From a virus, in the IMG/VR virus record IMGVR_UViG_3300020470_005127, positions 1-28,015 of that record: a stretch of DNA of 28,015 nucleotides, one strand, 5' to 3'. The notes beneath the pieces were generated by a model, which was given only the letters and a program-made list of their open reading frames with translations, searched no databases and was not told where the DNA came from. The position numbers and the translations under genes were made by a program. Of this stretch, positions 1-7,839 are shown piece by piece (the first letter of the stretch is position 1; each line of letters starts with the position of its first letter).

Positions 1-520
1 ACATCATCCAAGGTGCAAAGATACCATTAGTTACCTTATCATCTTCAAGCCTAGCAGTCACATACTCATTGAACTCATTGTGTTTAAAATCTTCTGGCCA
101 CATTCCAAAATCTTCTAATATCTTTTCCCCAGCATTTGGATGTATCGGTGGTTCTATACGAGTCGAACAAACTACAGTATTTTTCTTTAAATGTTCATAA
201 GCTTTTAAGTCCGCATGTTTACCCAACATCATATCCGCATGAAATATCATAAATATATCTGTTTTTGAATTCTCTACACAAAAATCATAAGCCTTACCTA
301 TCCCATATAAATCTGCTCCAAGTCTTGGATTTATGTCATATGTGAAATTATATTTTTTAACATTATCAGCACACCACTCAACAGTGTTGTCCTCATCAGC
401 ATCTACAAAAACGAAAATGTCATGATCATCTCTGTAAGCATTCTCTCTTATAGATGGAATACAAGTTTTTAGATACCTTAAATTATTTTTACTCGGTATA
501 CAAAATGTTATTTTTTTCAT
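1..520 (-). CDS. Family 2-type glycosyltransferase, 3' end cut by window edge
   Basis: The reading frame opens with ATG at 520 and runs without a stop to base 1, giving 173 residues with the C-terminus missing. The N-terminus (KKITFCIPSKNNLRYL) is the typical first strand of a GT-A glycosyltransferase. Later, an acidic patch (FVDADEDN, about residues 38-45) and the segment GIGKAYDFCVENSKTD followed by IFMIFHADMMLG match the nucleotide-sugar-binding and DXD-like (HADM) regions of GT2 enzymes. A GAGG Shine-Dalgarno lies a few bases before the ATG. The start overlaps the end of the upstream cytidylyltransferase gene by 32 bases, so the two are probably translationally coupled. Being next after neuA, it may transfer the activated nonulosonic acid or another sugar; the acceptor and donor cannot be told from sequence. 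Confidence 0.8.
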   Translation of the reverse strand, partial: MKKITFCIPSKNNLRYLKTCIPSIRENAYRDDHDIFVFVDADEDNTVEWCADNVKKYNFTYDINPRLGADLYGIGKAYDFCVENSKTDIFMIFHADMMLGKHADLKAYEHLKKNTVVCSTRIEPPIHPNAGEKILEDFGMWPEDFKHNEFNEYVTARLEDDKVTNGIFAPWMM

Positions 521-1187
521 ACATTACCTCTGCTATTTCAAATTGCCATTGATAATCAATATCGAATGCTTCATAACCATTTATTGGATATAAAACTGGA
601 TCATTTTTCTTTCTCCAAGAACCACACCATTTTCCTTTACCTATTGATTCCATCAAAGAACCATACAAACAATGAGCTGCCTGATAAGTTGATTCCACTG
701 CTTTCGAATTCAACAAATCCTGCCCCTCTGGCCAATCATTCAACATAATACCTTCTTTATTCCAAAAATATTCTTTCTTATCTATTACAGCAAACATACC
801 ATCATAATCTGATTGGATATATGATTCAATAAATCCTTCAATGGTTTCTTCTTTAAGAAGTGGGTTACATCCAGCTACCATAACCACATACTTAAATGGT
901 AATTTATTATACCACTCAAACATCACATCTATGCCAGAATCTATATTTGCTGATTCATAACTTCTTTCAAATATATTTATTGGATATTTATTTCCAACAT
1001 CAATAAGTTCTTTTTCATTAGCCGACAAATATATTTGATTATTCGGTATAATGTCAATGTTAACTAATTTCTCTAACACTAAATCAACCAATGTGGTTCC
1101 AGCAAAATCTTTAATCATCTTTTTGGGAACTCTCTCAGAATTTAATCTAGATTGAACTATGAATAATATATCTTTAATATCCTTCAA
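489..1187 (-). CDS. neuA: Acylneuraminate cytidylyltransferase-like (CMP-nonulosonate synthetase)
   Basis: The product (232 aa) should activate a nonulosonic acid with CTP to the CMP-sugar used by glycosyltransferases. The N-terminal nucleotide-binding motif is VQSRLNSERVPKKM (about 11-24), the usual QxRxxSxRxPxK pattern of this family. CNPLL (107-111) stands where TSPLL-like motifs occur, and FDIDYQWQFEIAE near the C-terminus matches the family's D-I-D metal-binding ending. The start is a TTG whose last two bases overlap the TGA stop of the HAD gene (TTGA); no ATG exists before residue 24, past the nucleotide-binding motif. The upstream ribosome-binding site is weak (GAAGAA), which suggests translation coupled to the gene before it. 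neuB and a phosphatase lie directly upstream. Exact substrate (sialic, legionaminic or pseudaminic type) is unknown. Confidence 0.85.
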   Translation of the reverse strand: MKDIKDILFIVQSRLNSERVPKKMIKDFAGTTLVDLVLEKLVNIDIIPNNQIYLSANEKELIDVGNKYPINIFERSYESANIDSGIDVMFEWYNKLPFKYVVMVAGCNPLLKEETIEGFIESYIQSDYDGMFAVIDKKEYFWNKEGIMLNDWPEGQDLLNSKAVESTYQAAHCLYGSLMESIGKGKWCGSWRKKNDPVLYPINGYEAFDIDYQWQFEIAEVMYEKNNILYTE

Positions 1188-1477
1188 ATTTCTTCTATCC
1201 TCTTTGTCTTATCACATATTAATAAATCGTATACCGGCTTCTCACCAGCTGATAATTCATGATGTTTACAACCCCACTCATCTAATTGTTTTTTGGTAAC
1301 TTCATACCAATCTATTCCAGTTCCACTACCTCTCGCAGTCCAATACTTTATATGATGTCCATCATCATACAACTTATTAATTTTATTTATATTCTCATAA
1401 ATTGGTTCAGCATTACCATAGTCTCCATTATAATCACCTGAACATATTGTGTCGTCTATATCAACAAAGATAATCAT
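1184..1477 (-). CDS. Small HAD-superfamily phosphatase
   Basis: This 97-aa protein begins with the HAD nucleophile motif FVDIDDTI (residues 4-11; D6 and D8 are the expected nucleophile and general acid) and has a motif II-like region YWTARGSGTG (about 45-54). It is the size of the minimal HAD proteins found in capsule and LPS gene clusters. The last motif is odd: relatives usually have two adjacent acids (LLIDDK-like), but here the text is LLICDK, leaving only one. The gene overlaps its neighbours on both sides: ATGA with neuB before it and TTGA with neuA after it. The natural inference is removal of a phosphate from a nonulosonate-9-phosphate between the synthase and cytidylyltransferase steps, but a nucleotide or sugar phosphate of another kind is possible. 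Confidence 0.75.
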   Translation of the reverse strand: MIIFVDIDDTICSGDYNGDYGNAEPIYENINKINKLYDDGHHIKYWTARGSGTGIDWYEVTKKQLDEWGCKHHELSAGEKPVYDLLICDKTKRIEEI

Positions 1478-2532
1478 TTGAAATCATCAACCTTTATCAA
1501 CTCATTTTTACCATAGTTCCTCTGAACTTTCTTTCCTATAATTCCACCTAACTCTTCCCACTTCATCCCATCTCCAGGACTTATCATATGTACATCACTT
1601 TCATCCAAAACATGCCCAATGTGTAAAAGTTTATTAGTTGCCAAAGACCTTTCTAATTTATTTGATGCTAACTCCACAGACTCATGTTTAAAAACAATTT
1701 TATCACCCAAAGATTTTTCAAATGTTCTGATATTGTGCACCAACTCTTTCATTTCATGTGGTTCAGTAGAACCTATTTGATCTGTACCTTTCATTTTCTT
1801 ATCTAAGGTGACATGCTTTTCAATTATTTTAGCACCCATAGCCACAGCAGCTAAAGGTATATGCCACCCAATCGAATGGTCTGAATAACCTATGGTGCAT
1901 CTATCTCCATACTTTTCATATAATCTCTCTATCGACAATAAATTTAAATTAGAAAACTCTGCTGGATATTGTGATAAACAATGTAATATACTTATCTCTC
2001 TATTTTTATTATCCAATATATCCAAAGCAACATCAATCTCATGCTCCCCAACCATACCCGTTGAAAAAATAATATCATTATCCGTCTTACTAATTTCATT
2101 CAACAAAGGTATATTGGTTACATCTCTTGAAGCTATCTTTATCTTATCAATAGTAGTCATATTTGCCAACTCCACTGTTTTTGGCGAACACAATGTATCA
2201 ACAAAATCAACACCCTTCCCCCGTACATAATCTGACAGCTCACAATGTTGTTCATAAGTAAACTCCAAAAACTCTCTATGTTCACCATAAGTTTTTCCAA
2301 AAGAATTTGGACCCAAATAAGGACTATCCATCATCTCTTCAGTCAATTCCTCACCCAAATCTCTCTTTGTCAACTTTATAGCATTTATAGTATTTAACCT
2401 ATCACCAGTAGTCTCGTCGTATGAATAAACAACAAGCTGATCAATTAACTTTTTACATATGTCAATATCCCCATTGTGATTTTGACCTATTTCGGCTATA
2501 ATATAGGTTTCATTATCATTTTTCACAAACAT
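1474..2532 (-). CDS. neuB: N-acetylneuraminate synthase family (nonulosonic acid synthase)
   Basis: The 352-aa product should condense phosphoenolpyruvate with an N-acetylhexosamine (ManNAc, its 6-phosphate, or a deoxy analogue) to make a nine-carbon acid. It has a TIM-barrel with AEIGQNHNG (13-21), KIASRDVTNIPLL (132-144), ILHCLSQYPAEF (182-193), GYSDHS (215-220) and EKHVTLDKK (238-246), then a C-terminal antifreeze/SAF domain from about 288 with ERSLA and SPGDGMKWEELGGIIGK. Length matches the family. Unusual points: about 16 extra residues (33-48) between the first helix and second strand, and KLTK (53-56) where most members have KFQ. The ATG at 2532 has an AGGAG six bases upstream. It heads a coupled neuB-HAD-neuA set. 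No UDP-GlcNAc 2-epimerase (neuC) was seen in the window. Confidence 0.92.
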   Translation of the reverse strand: MFVKNDNETYIIAEIGQNHNGDIDICKKLIDQLVVYSYDETTGDRLNTINAIKLTKRDLGEELTEEMMDSPYLGPNSFGKTYGEHREFLEFTYEQHCELSDYVRGKGVDFVDTLCSPKTVELANMTTIDKIKIASRDVTNIPLLNEISKTDNDIIFSTGMVGEHEIDVALDILDNKNREISILHCLSQYPAEFSNLNLLSIERLYEKYGDRCTIGYSDHSIGWHIPLAAVAMGAKIIEKHVTLDKKMKGTDQIGSTEPHEMKELVHNIRTFEKSLGDKIVFKHESVELASNKLERSLATNKLLHIGHVLDESDVHMISPGDGMKWEELGGIIGKKVQRNYGKNELIKVDDFK

Positions 2533-2541
2533 ATCATACTC

Positions 2542-3486
2542 CTACTTACTAAAATACTTATCCACTTCTTCATAATATTTTATTACATTATCTATAGATA
2601 AATCATTTTTAACTTTTCGCATTATATCTTTAGCTAAATTCCACTCCTCTTTACCAAAAGTTTTTTTAACCTTTTTTATCATCTCAACAACCTCATCATA
2701 TTCAGATGTTTCCAACAAATAAGGATAATCAGGATATGGTTCTGATAATAAATCCCTTATGGTCCAATCATTAGTAGTAATCAATACGGAATCCATAGCT
2801 GCTGATGTTGACAACTTTGTAGCTGGTTTCATACAATATTCCCAAGATTTCTTTTTTCTAATACTCAATTGACAACCATTTAACGGACTATCTAAAAAGA
2901 TTCTACAAACTCCTGGAGGACCACCCTTTCTCCAATCATCTAAAAAACCTTCTTTCTGTAATTCATTTAAATGTAAACAATTCTGATTTTTGTTACCCTC
3001 AGAAGCATCTGTACCTAAAAAGTAAAAGTATGGTTCGTTATAATACCCCTTCGGAAACCACTCAAATCTCATATCCCAATGGTGTGGTATCACAAAAATT
3101 GGTTTACTTTCATCATAATCAACATTATCTCTCCACCATCTCTTTTGCCTTTTGTTATTTACAATATACCCATCAAAAAAATCTTCTCTGATGTTCGGTA
3201 AAAAATTAGGAACTTCTTTATTTTCATTTGGATTGAATTTATCCTTATCAGTCAAATCAACGACATCAAAAACTAACTTGTTACCATTATTTTTTAAGTG
3301 TGTTAATAAATCAAAATTATTCCACATCAACTTTATGACAATAATAATTTTATTTTTTACATTAATATTATCACCATAATTTAAAATCAATGGTTCATAT
3401 TGCCCAGTAAGTTTGTGTGATATTTGACCACCTCTAAGTCCAGTAGAATCTGATATACCTCCTTGACTAAATAAAAGATTTGACAT
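2542..3486 (-). CDS. Putative GT-B-like glycosyltransferase
   Basis: This 314-aa protein is not recognised with certainty. It opens with a glycine-rich stretch (FSQGGISDSTGLRGGQISHKL) like the first loop of GT-B enzymes, and about residues 219-238 (KPATKLSTSAAMDSVLITTN) look like the donor-sugar half of a GT-B fold, where a conserved K and a small-residue helix bind the nucleotide. The C-terminus is a helical region rich in lysine and glutamate. There is no signal peptide or membrane segment, so it should be cytoplasmic. ATG at 3486 has a strong AGAGGAG seven bases upstream, and the gene overlaps the RmlD-like gene by 20 bases. Position among sugar genes supports a glycosyltransferase role; a different sugar-binding function is possible. 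Confidence 0.6.
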   Translation of the reverse strand: MSNLLFSQGGISDSTGLRGGQISHKLTGQYEPLILNYGDNINVKNKIIIVIKLMWNNFDLLTHLKNNGNKLVFDVVDLTDKDKFNPNENKEVPNFLPNIREDFFDGYIVNNKRQKRWWRDNVDYDESKPIFVIPHHWDMRFEWFPKGYYNEPYFYFLGTDASEGNKNQNCLHLNELQKEGFLDDWRKGGPPGVCRIFLDSPLNGCQLSIRKKKSWEYCMKPATKLSTSAAMDSVLITTNDWTIRDLLSEPYPDYPYLLETSEYDEVVEMIKKVKKTFGKEEWNLAKDIMRKVKNDLSIDNVIKYYEEVDKYFSK

Positions 3487-4171
3487 CTAAAACTCCTCTC
3501 AACTTATTAGTATCCATCGTAACATTAGCCGGCATACCAATCCCATCAACAGCTTCTACATCTAACTTAGTTCTCTTAGCTAAATCATACATTGTCTTAA
3601 CATCTGTACCAACATTATAAACTCCATAAGAATCGTTTTCTATCAACCTAACATAAAGTTTACTTATCACAGAAACATAGTCAAAATTACCCTTCTGATT
3701 TTTCCAAGCCTTAGGATATATAAATGGTTCTTCCTTATGTGTTCCTCTGAGCAATAAAAACTTTTTTAACTTCAATTGAATATAAGCATCAGATAATAAT
3801 TTTGTGTAACCATACCAATTATTACAATGCACAGGAACATCACTCTCTGAGGCATTATCAACACTGTGTGTGTATATGTAATCAGTTGATATATGGGTAA
3901 GTTTCATATGACAGGCCTTTGTAGAAATATAATCAACCAAATCCACCACACCTTTATAATTAACATCCCAATGAACTTCTCTATCATCACTATAGGTATC
4001 GGTATTTGCTATACAATTTATAACCTCACTATAAGATAATATGTATTCAGAATAAGAATTAAAATCAGTAAAATCGATACCATCTTTTTTTCTACTAATA
4101 TAGTCCCAACCAGTTAACTCATGTAACTTCGAACCCAATATACCATCACCCAATATCAACCTACTCTTCAC
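3467..4171 (-). CDS. RmlD-like NAD(P)-dependent nucleotide-sugar reductase (short form)
   Basis: This 234-aa Rossmann-fold enzyme belongs to the extended short-chain dehydrogenase family. The dinucleotide site is ILGDGILG (6-13, GxGxxG), followed by an INCIA motif (51-55), HISTDYIY (93-100) with the catalytic S/T, and the Tyr-Lys pair in WYGYTK (Y120, K124). The STDYIY and YGYTKLLSD segments resemble dTDP-4-dehydrorhamnose reductase, so reduction of a 4-keto sugar is likely; at 234 residues it is shorter than typical RmlD (about 290). The start is GTG with AGAGG six bases upstream, 11 bases inside the end of the preceding small gene. In this cluster it could act on the 4-keto product of the GDP-mannose dehydratase or the 3-dehydrase, but the substrate is inferred. 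Confidence 0.8.
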   Translation of the reverse strand: MKSRLILGDGILGSKLHELTGWDYISRKKDGIDFTDFNSYSEYILSYSEVINCIANTDTYSDDREVHWDVNYKGVVDLVDYISTKACHMKLTHISTDYIYTHSVDNASESDVPVHCNNWYGYTKLLSDAYIQLKLKKFLLLRGTHKEEPFIYPKAWKNQKGNFDYVSVISKLYVRLIENDSYGVYNVGTDVKTMYDLAKRTKLDVEAVDGIGMPANVTMDTNKLRGVLDVKSFI

Positions 4172-4370
4172 TAAAAACCTCTACACAAAGAACATTAGCA
4201 TCATTCACCATTACAATTCGACCATCTTTCAATTCCAACTTAGTCATTTGACCTTGTTTAATTTTTGAAGTAGAGACACCCTCAAATGTCCTCTTAACTC
4301 CACCCACAAAATGAATTATCTGAGTTACATATTCGCCTTTTTCTTTCAATGATGATTGTAAATCCTTCAT
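4161..4370 (-). CDS. Small conserved phage-type protein of unknown function
   Basis: This is a 69-aa protein with no function I recognise. The middle is strand-rich and regular (TQIIHFVGGVKRTFEGV, then TKLELKDGRIVMVNDANV), suggesting a small beta-barrel of SH3 or Sm-like size; the first 15 residues are charged and helical. There are no membrane segments or cysteine pairs. I chose the ATG at 4370, forming a TGATG overlap with the dehydrase stop, over the TTG one codon earlier, because a GGGGA sits six bases before this ATG but only three before the TTG. It is squeezed between two sugar enzymes yet resembles small phage proteins more than enzymes. Confidence 0.7.
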   Translation of the reverse strand: MKDLQSSLKEKGEYVTQIIHFVGGVKRTFEGVSTSKIKQGQMTKLELKDGRIVMVNDANVLCVEVFSEE

Positions 4371-5650
4371 CAAAATTCCCCTAAAACATTTTTTATAAAA
4401 AGAAAAACTTCTTTTGTATAGTGTGGAGCAGCGCCAATGAAAAATACCTTATTTAATACCTCATTACTTAATGGATAATCACCCCACTCATCTAAGTCGG
4501 AATAACCAGGATGTAATAATATATTACCAGCAAAATAATTTCTGGTTTGTATTTTATTCTTTTCTAAATGACTCACCAATCTATCTTTATACTCTTTATT
4601 TTCACAAATAATAGGAGTCCCAAACCACGATGTTTCAGCATTTGGCAATTCTTTTGGAACTTTTACATCCAATAAAGCCTCTAACATTTCACCTAAAACT
4701 TTTTTTGAATGTCTTCTTCTGATATGAATCTCATCAACCTTTTTCATCTGAGCTAATCCAATAGCACCCTGAAAATCCAATGGTTTTAAATTATATCCTA
4801 AGTTAGTAAAGATATATTTGTGATCCATTATACCATCATAATTCGGCAACCAATTATCAAATCTATTACCACAAGTTCCATTAGGTAACAGATTAGCAGG
4901 ACCCACACAATAGCAATCCCTACCCCACCAAGCCATACTTCTTGCCGTAGATACAATTCTCTCATCATTACTACAAACCATTCCACCTTCACCTGTAGTT
5001 ATATGATGTGATGGGAAAAATGAACAGCTCCAAGCTATACTATAATCCACCAATAATTTATCATCCCACTTAGTTCCAATGCTATCACAACTATCTAATA
5101 TAATTTCTATATTGTATTTGTCACACAAATCCATAATCTTTTTCATATCGGGTGGATTACCAAGAACTGGTGATACGAATATAGCTTTTGTCTTATTAGT
5201 TATTTTTTGCTCTATCAAATTAACATCAAAATTAAGTGTATCAAATTCTATATCAATAAAAACAGGTTTTAAATTATGTTGAACTATCGGTGCTATCGTA
5301 GTAGGAAAACCTACAGGTGATACAATGATTTCATCACCATCTTCCCATTCTAATACTTTTTTAATCGCACCTATCATCACCAAATTAGCAGAACTACCGC
5401 TGTTGACCATCAATCCATATTTCGTATTAAACTTTTGTGCAAACTTCTTTTCAAACCTATGTACATATTCACCAGAACTTAACCACTTACCAGTTAAAAA
5501 TCCCTTTAATGCCATTTTTACTTCCTCATCATCCCAATAAGGACCAGAATAAAATACTGGAGTTCTACCTGGTATAAAATCGCTAAAATCATTATGTATA
5601 AAATTTGGTTTGATTGTTAAATCATTTATTATGTTTTCTATATTCTTCAT
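4370..5650 (-). CDS. RfbH/E1-like PLP- and iron-sulfur-dependent sugar 3-dehydrase
   Basis: The 426-aa protein has the DegT/DnrJ/EryC1 aminotransferase fold but looks like the branch that removes the 3-hydroxyl of a 4-keto-6-deoxy sugar nucleotide. The usual PLP lysine is replaced: SFFPSHHITTGEGG (210-223) has H215 at the lysine position, as in CDP-4-keto-6-deoxyglucose 3-dehydrase (RfbH/E1) and ColD. Cysteines C188, C246, C248 and C260 (C-X57-C-X-C-X11-C) match the [2Fe-2S] ligands known for E1 (C-X57-C-X-C-X7-C), with a longer last gap; ColD lacks the cluster. Length fits RfbH (about 437) better than ColD (about 388). DSCDSIG (186-192) is the cofactor-binding acid. Start ATG overlaps the oxygenase stop (TAATG). 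The product would be a 3,6-dideoxyhexose precursor. Confidence 0.85.
   Translation of the reverse strand: MKNIENIINDLTIKPNFIHNDFSDFIPGRTPVFYSGPYWDDEEVKMALKGFLTGKWLSSGEYVHRFEKKFAQKFNTKYGLMVNSGSSANLVMIGAIKKVLEWEDGDEIIVSPVGFPTTIAPIVQHNLKPVFIDIEFDTLNFDVNLIEQKITNKTKAIFVSPVLGNPPDMKKIMDLCDKYNIEIILDSCDSIGTKWDDKLLVDYSIAWSCSFFPSHHITTGEGGMVCSNDERIVSTARSMAWWGRDCYCVGPANLLPNGTCGNRFDNWLPNYDGIMDHKYIFTNLGYNLKPLDFQGAIGLAQMKKVDEIHIRRRHSKKVLGEMLEALLDVKVPKELPNAETSWFGTPIICENKEYKDRLVSHLEKNKIQTRNYFAGNILLHPGYSDLDEWGDYPLSNEVLNKVFFIGAAPHYTKEVFLFIKNVLGEF
4377..4382 (-). promoter_or_regulatory. Ribosome-binding site deciding the start at 4370
   Basis: AGGGGA on the minus strand lies six bases before the ATG at 4370 and only three before the in-frame TTG at 4373, favouring the ATG. 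The site lies inside the end of the upstream dehydrase gene. Confidence 0.6.
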
Positions 5651-6501
5651 TAATTTAAAATACTCTTTTGTTTATCGGATAACATTTCATACTCATCTGA
5701 CCGATAATCAATTTCTGTAACTCCTTCCTTATTAAAATTGACAAAATCAGGACTTTTTTCCCCAACTATCGTATAAGCGTTTTCCCCCAAATAACAACCA
5801 GATAACATACATCTCATTCCCTCATTAACCATACCACCTTTATGTAATCCATGTGTGTTAACAAAATAAATCGTACCAACCGGACCCTCAGCAGTAGCCA
5901 CATCTTCTTGTGGTGGTTCAAAATAAATAGGCCACCCTCTACCATAGTTATTACCTATAATATTATCAGTAATTGACGCCCACTTTCCACCAAATTGACT
6001 CTTCTTAATATAATTCAAAGCACCATTCGAAGGACCAATATCATTCAAATAGATAAAGGCTTTAAATATACGAAAATCCTCTCCATCACGATGCCAGGCC
6101 TGTGAACCCAACTCCTCTTTAAATGGATTCTGAGAATGTATGTATGAAAATACATTTCTTAATTTTGGTTGTTCTCTATGAAAATACTCAGCCATATCTA
6201 TCAATGTATCTGTTAAATATATATTTATTACATCACCATCATTAAGATTCAAACCTCTACCCAAAAGTTCATTTTGTGTTATCTCAAACCATTTGTATTT
6301 ATCCCTTATGGGCGTTCCATTAGCTAATAAATTCATTCGTTCAATGATTTGTGGATTCTGTAAATATACATCATTATAAAAATCCACAACATTGTTAAAT
6401 AAATCCTTTTCCTTTTTGGTAAAAATTTCGGATATATGTGATTTAGCAATACCCTCAACCAAAACCTCATCAACTATTTTTTTATGTATATCTTTCAACA
6501 A
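5650..6501 (-). CDS. Phytanoyl-CoA dioxygenase (PhyH)-family Fe(II)/2-oxoglutarate oxygenase
   Basis: This 283-aa protein carries the metal-binding facial triad of the PhyH family: H137 and D139 in WHRDGED, and H220 in NTHGLHKGG. R230 (GMR) is in place to bind 2-oxoglutarate. The core FKAFIYLNDIGPSNGALNYI (147-166) is the usual double-stranded beta-helix segment. It should hydroxylate a small molecule or sugar in the cytoplasm; the substrate is unknown. The start is TTG at 6501 (a second TTG follows directly), with GGGG six bases upstream and no ATG before residue 56. The gene overlaps the dehydrase start (TAATG) and follows the metallo-beta-lactamase-fold gene by 9 bases. PhyH proteins occur in phage and capsule clusters, so modification of a glycan precursor is a reasonable guess. 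Confidence 0.82.
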   Translation of the reverse strand: MLKDIHKKIVDEVLVEGIAKSHISEIFTKKEKDLFNNVVDFYNDVYLQNPQIIERMNLLANGTPIRDKYKWFEITQNELLGRGLNLNDGDVINIYLTDTLIDMAEYFHREQPKLRNVFSYIHSQNPFKEELGSQAWHRDGEDFRIFKAFIYLNDIGPSNGALNYIKKSQFGGKWASITDNIIGNNYGRGWPIYFEPPQEDVATAEGPVGTIYFVNTHGLHKGGMVNEGMRCMLSGCYLGENAYTIVGEKSPDFVNFNKEGVTEIDYRSDEYEMLSDKQKSILN

Positions 6502-6510
6502 AATATTCCC

Positions 6511-7839
6511 CTATGAATGAAAAAAATTCATTGAATAAGTTAACTTTCTCTGATACACCTCAGGATATCTACTGAATCTTATATGTGAACCTATCTCAGC
6601 ATTATTCCAATGTGCATATTTTGGACCCTTCAACAATCTGTAAAATAATTTAGGATTCAAAGAATAAGAAAAATGATTTCCACGATTATCTGTGTAATCA
6701 ATCACATCATAACCACTTTCATCACCAAAAATTTTCAACAATTTATTATTTGGTAAATCTATATATATGTCTATATCAGTAACAAAGGATAATTCTTTTC
6801 TCTTTTTATCATATCTTTTATACGCCTTTGGTACTAATTCCATAACATCATATAAAGATACATCATAATCATCATCATAGTCAAGCTTTTCCTTTGACAA
6901 AATGTTTTTTATATAATCATATCTCTCTTCAACATCATAATGTTGATATTCAGCTGAAACCTCTTCTGTTACTAAATCAAATGATTCCTTCGGATTCAAC
7001 AAAAAACCACCACTACCATAATGATTGGTAAAATATTCCAACGCATCAGGTAGTTCTGGTGTACATTTAAATTTTTCCAGCTCACCCATCGGACCACAAA
7101 GAGTATAAGTTCCGGCATATGGCATATAATGTTTGGGTTTTAATATATCCAAAAATCCCATTCCCCAATCTAAAAATTTTTGTCTTTTAATTTCCCCATA
7201 CTTATTTATCTTATCATCATCGGAATAATCAATCCAACATTGTGGATAAGAACCAGCTCCAGTGTATCCAACCAATAATAAATCTATATCACCAAATTTG
7301 CTTTTAACATCTGTAATTGTTTTTTCAGTTAATGGAAATTGACAATCATTTATTTGAATTATTTTTTTATCACCAGTAGTTAAAACTGAAAATGTATCTA
7401 TACCAACTGACTTATCTAATGGTGTCATCTTACCACAACCAAAAAATTTAAAACACTCTTTCGGATCACAACCATCAGCAGCATAAACATAAAGTTCAAA
7501 ACCATCTGATAATTTAAAACTATCTCCATGTTCCATCTCTATTACATTTTTACCCATTCTTTCCAAATTCATCTTTACAAATTTGTTATCCCAATTATGT
7601 ATCAAAATAGGAATATCATTTGATATCATTTTAAGAGTCTCTTCATGACAATGGTCTGGGTGTATATGTGAAATATGTATATAATCAACATCATCAAAAC
7701 TTTTCATATCAATGTCCAACTCTGGATAAGATGTCCAAGATCCATAATAAGCCTTACCAACTAACCAGGGGTCAAACAATATTTTAGTACCATTGTGTTC
7801 AACCATTGTAGCTGTATTATTATAATAATTTAAGTTCAT
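6511..7839 (-). CDS. Metallo-beta-lactamase-fold protein, CMP-sialate-hydroxylase-like
   Basis: The 442-aa protein starts with an MBL fold. The metal motif is S57-H58-I59-H60-P61-D62-H63, with an UlaG-like beginning (MVEHNGTKILFDPWL). From memory, the second half (PKHYMPYAGTYTLCGPMG, and the C-terminal AEIGSHIRFSRYPEVY) recalls the non-Rieske part of CMP-N-acetylneuraminate hydroxylase; no Rieske Cys/His pair is present here. The bacterial relatives I recall sit in surface-polysaccharide clusters. Hydrolysis or oxidation of a nucleotide sugar or nonulosonic acid is possible but inferred. ATG at 7839 has AGAGG close upstream and overlaps the preceding glycosyltransferase gene by 20 bases. It is followed by the PhyH oxygenase, which might be a partner. 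Confidence 0.72.
   Translation of the reverse strand: MNLNYYNNTATMVEHNGTKILFDPWLVGKAYYGSWTSYPELDIDMKSFDDVDYIHISHIHPDHCHEETLKMISNDIPILIHNWDNKFVKMNLERMGKNVIEMEHGDSFKLSDGFELYVYAADGCDPKECFKFFGCGKMTPLDKSVGIDTFSVLTTGDKKIIQINDCQFPLTEKTITDVKSKFGDIDLLLVGYTGAGSYPQCWIDYSDDDKINKYGEIKRQKFLDWGMGFLDILKPKHYMPYAGTYTLCGPMGELEKFKCTPELPDALEYFTNHYGSGGFLLNPKESFDLVTEEVSAEYQHYDVEERYDYIKNILSKEKLDYDDDYDVSLYDVMELVPKAYKRYDKKRKELSFVTDIDIYIDLPNNKLLKIFGDESGYDVIDYTDNRGNHFSYSLNPKLFYRLLKGPKYAHWNNAEIGSHIRFSRYPEVYQRKLTYSMNFFHS

Noticed and set aside
1892-2230. Plus-strand open frame of 112 codons
   Set aside because: It lies entirely antisense within neuB, has no ribosome site and no recognisable motif. The other plus-strand frames are likewise antisense to genes with clear families.
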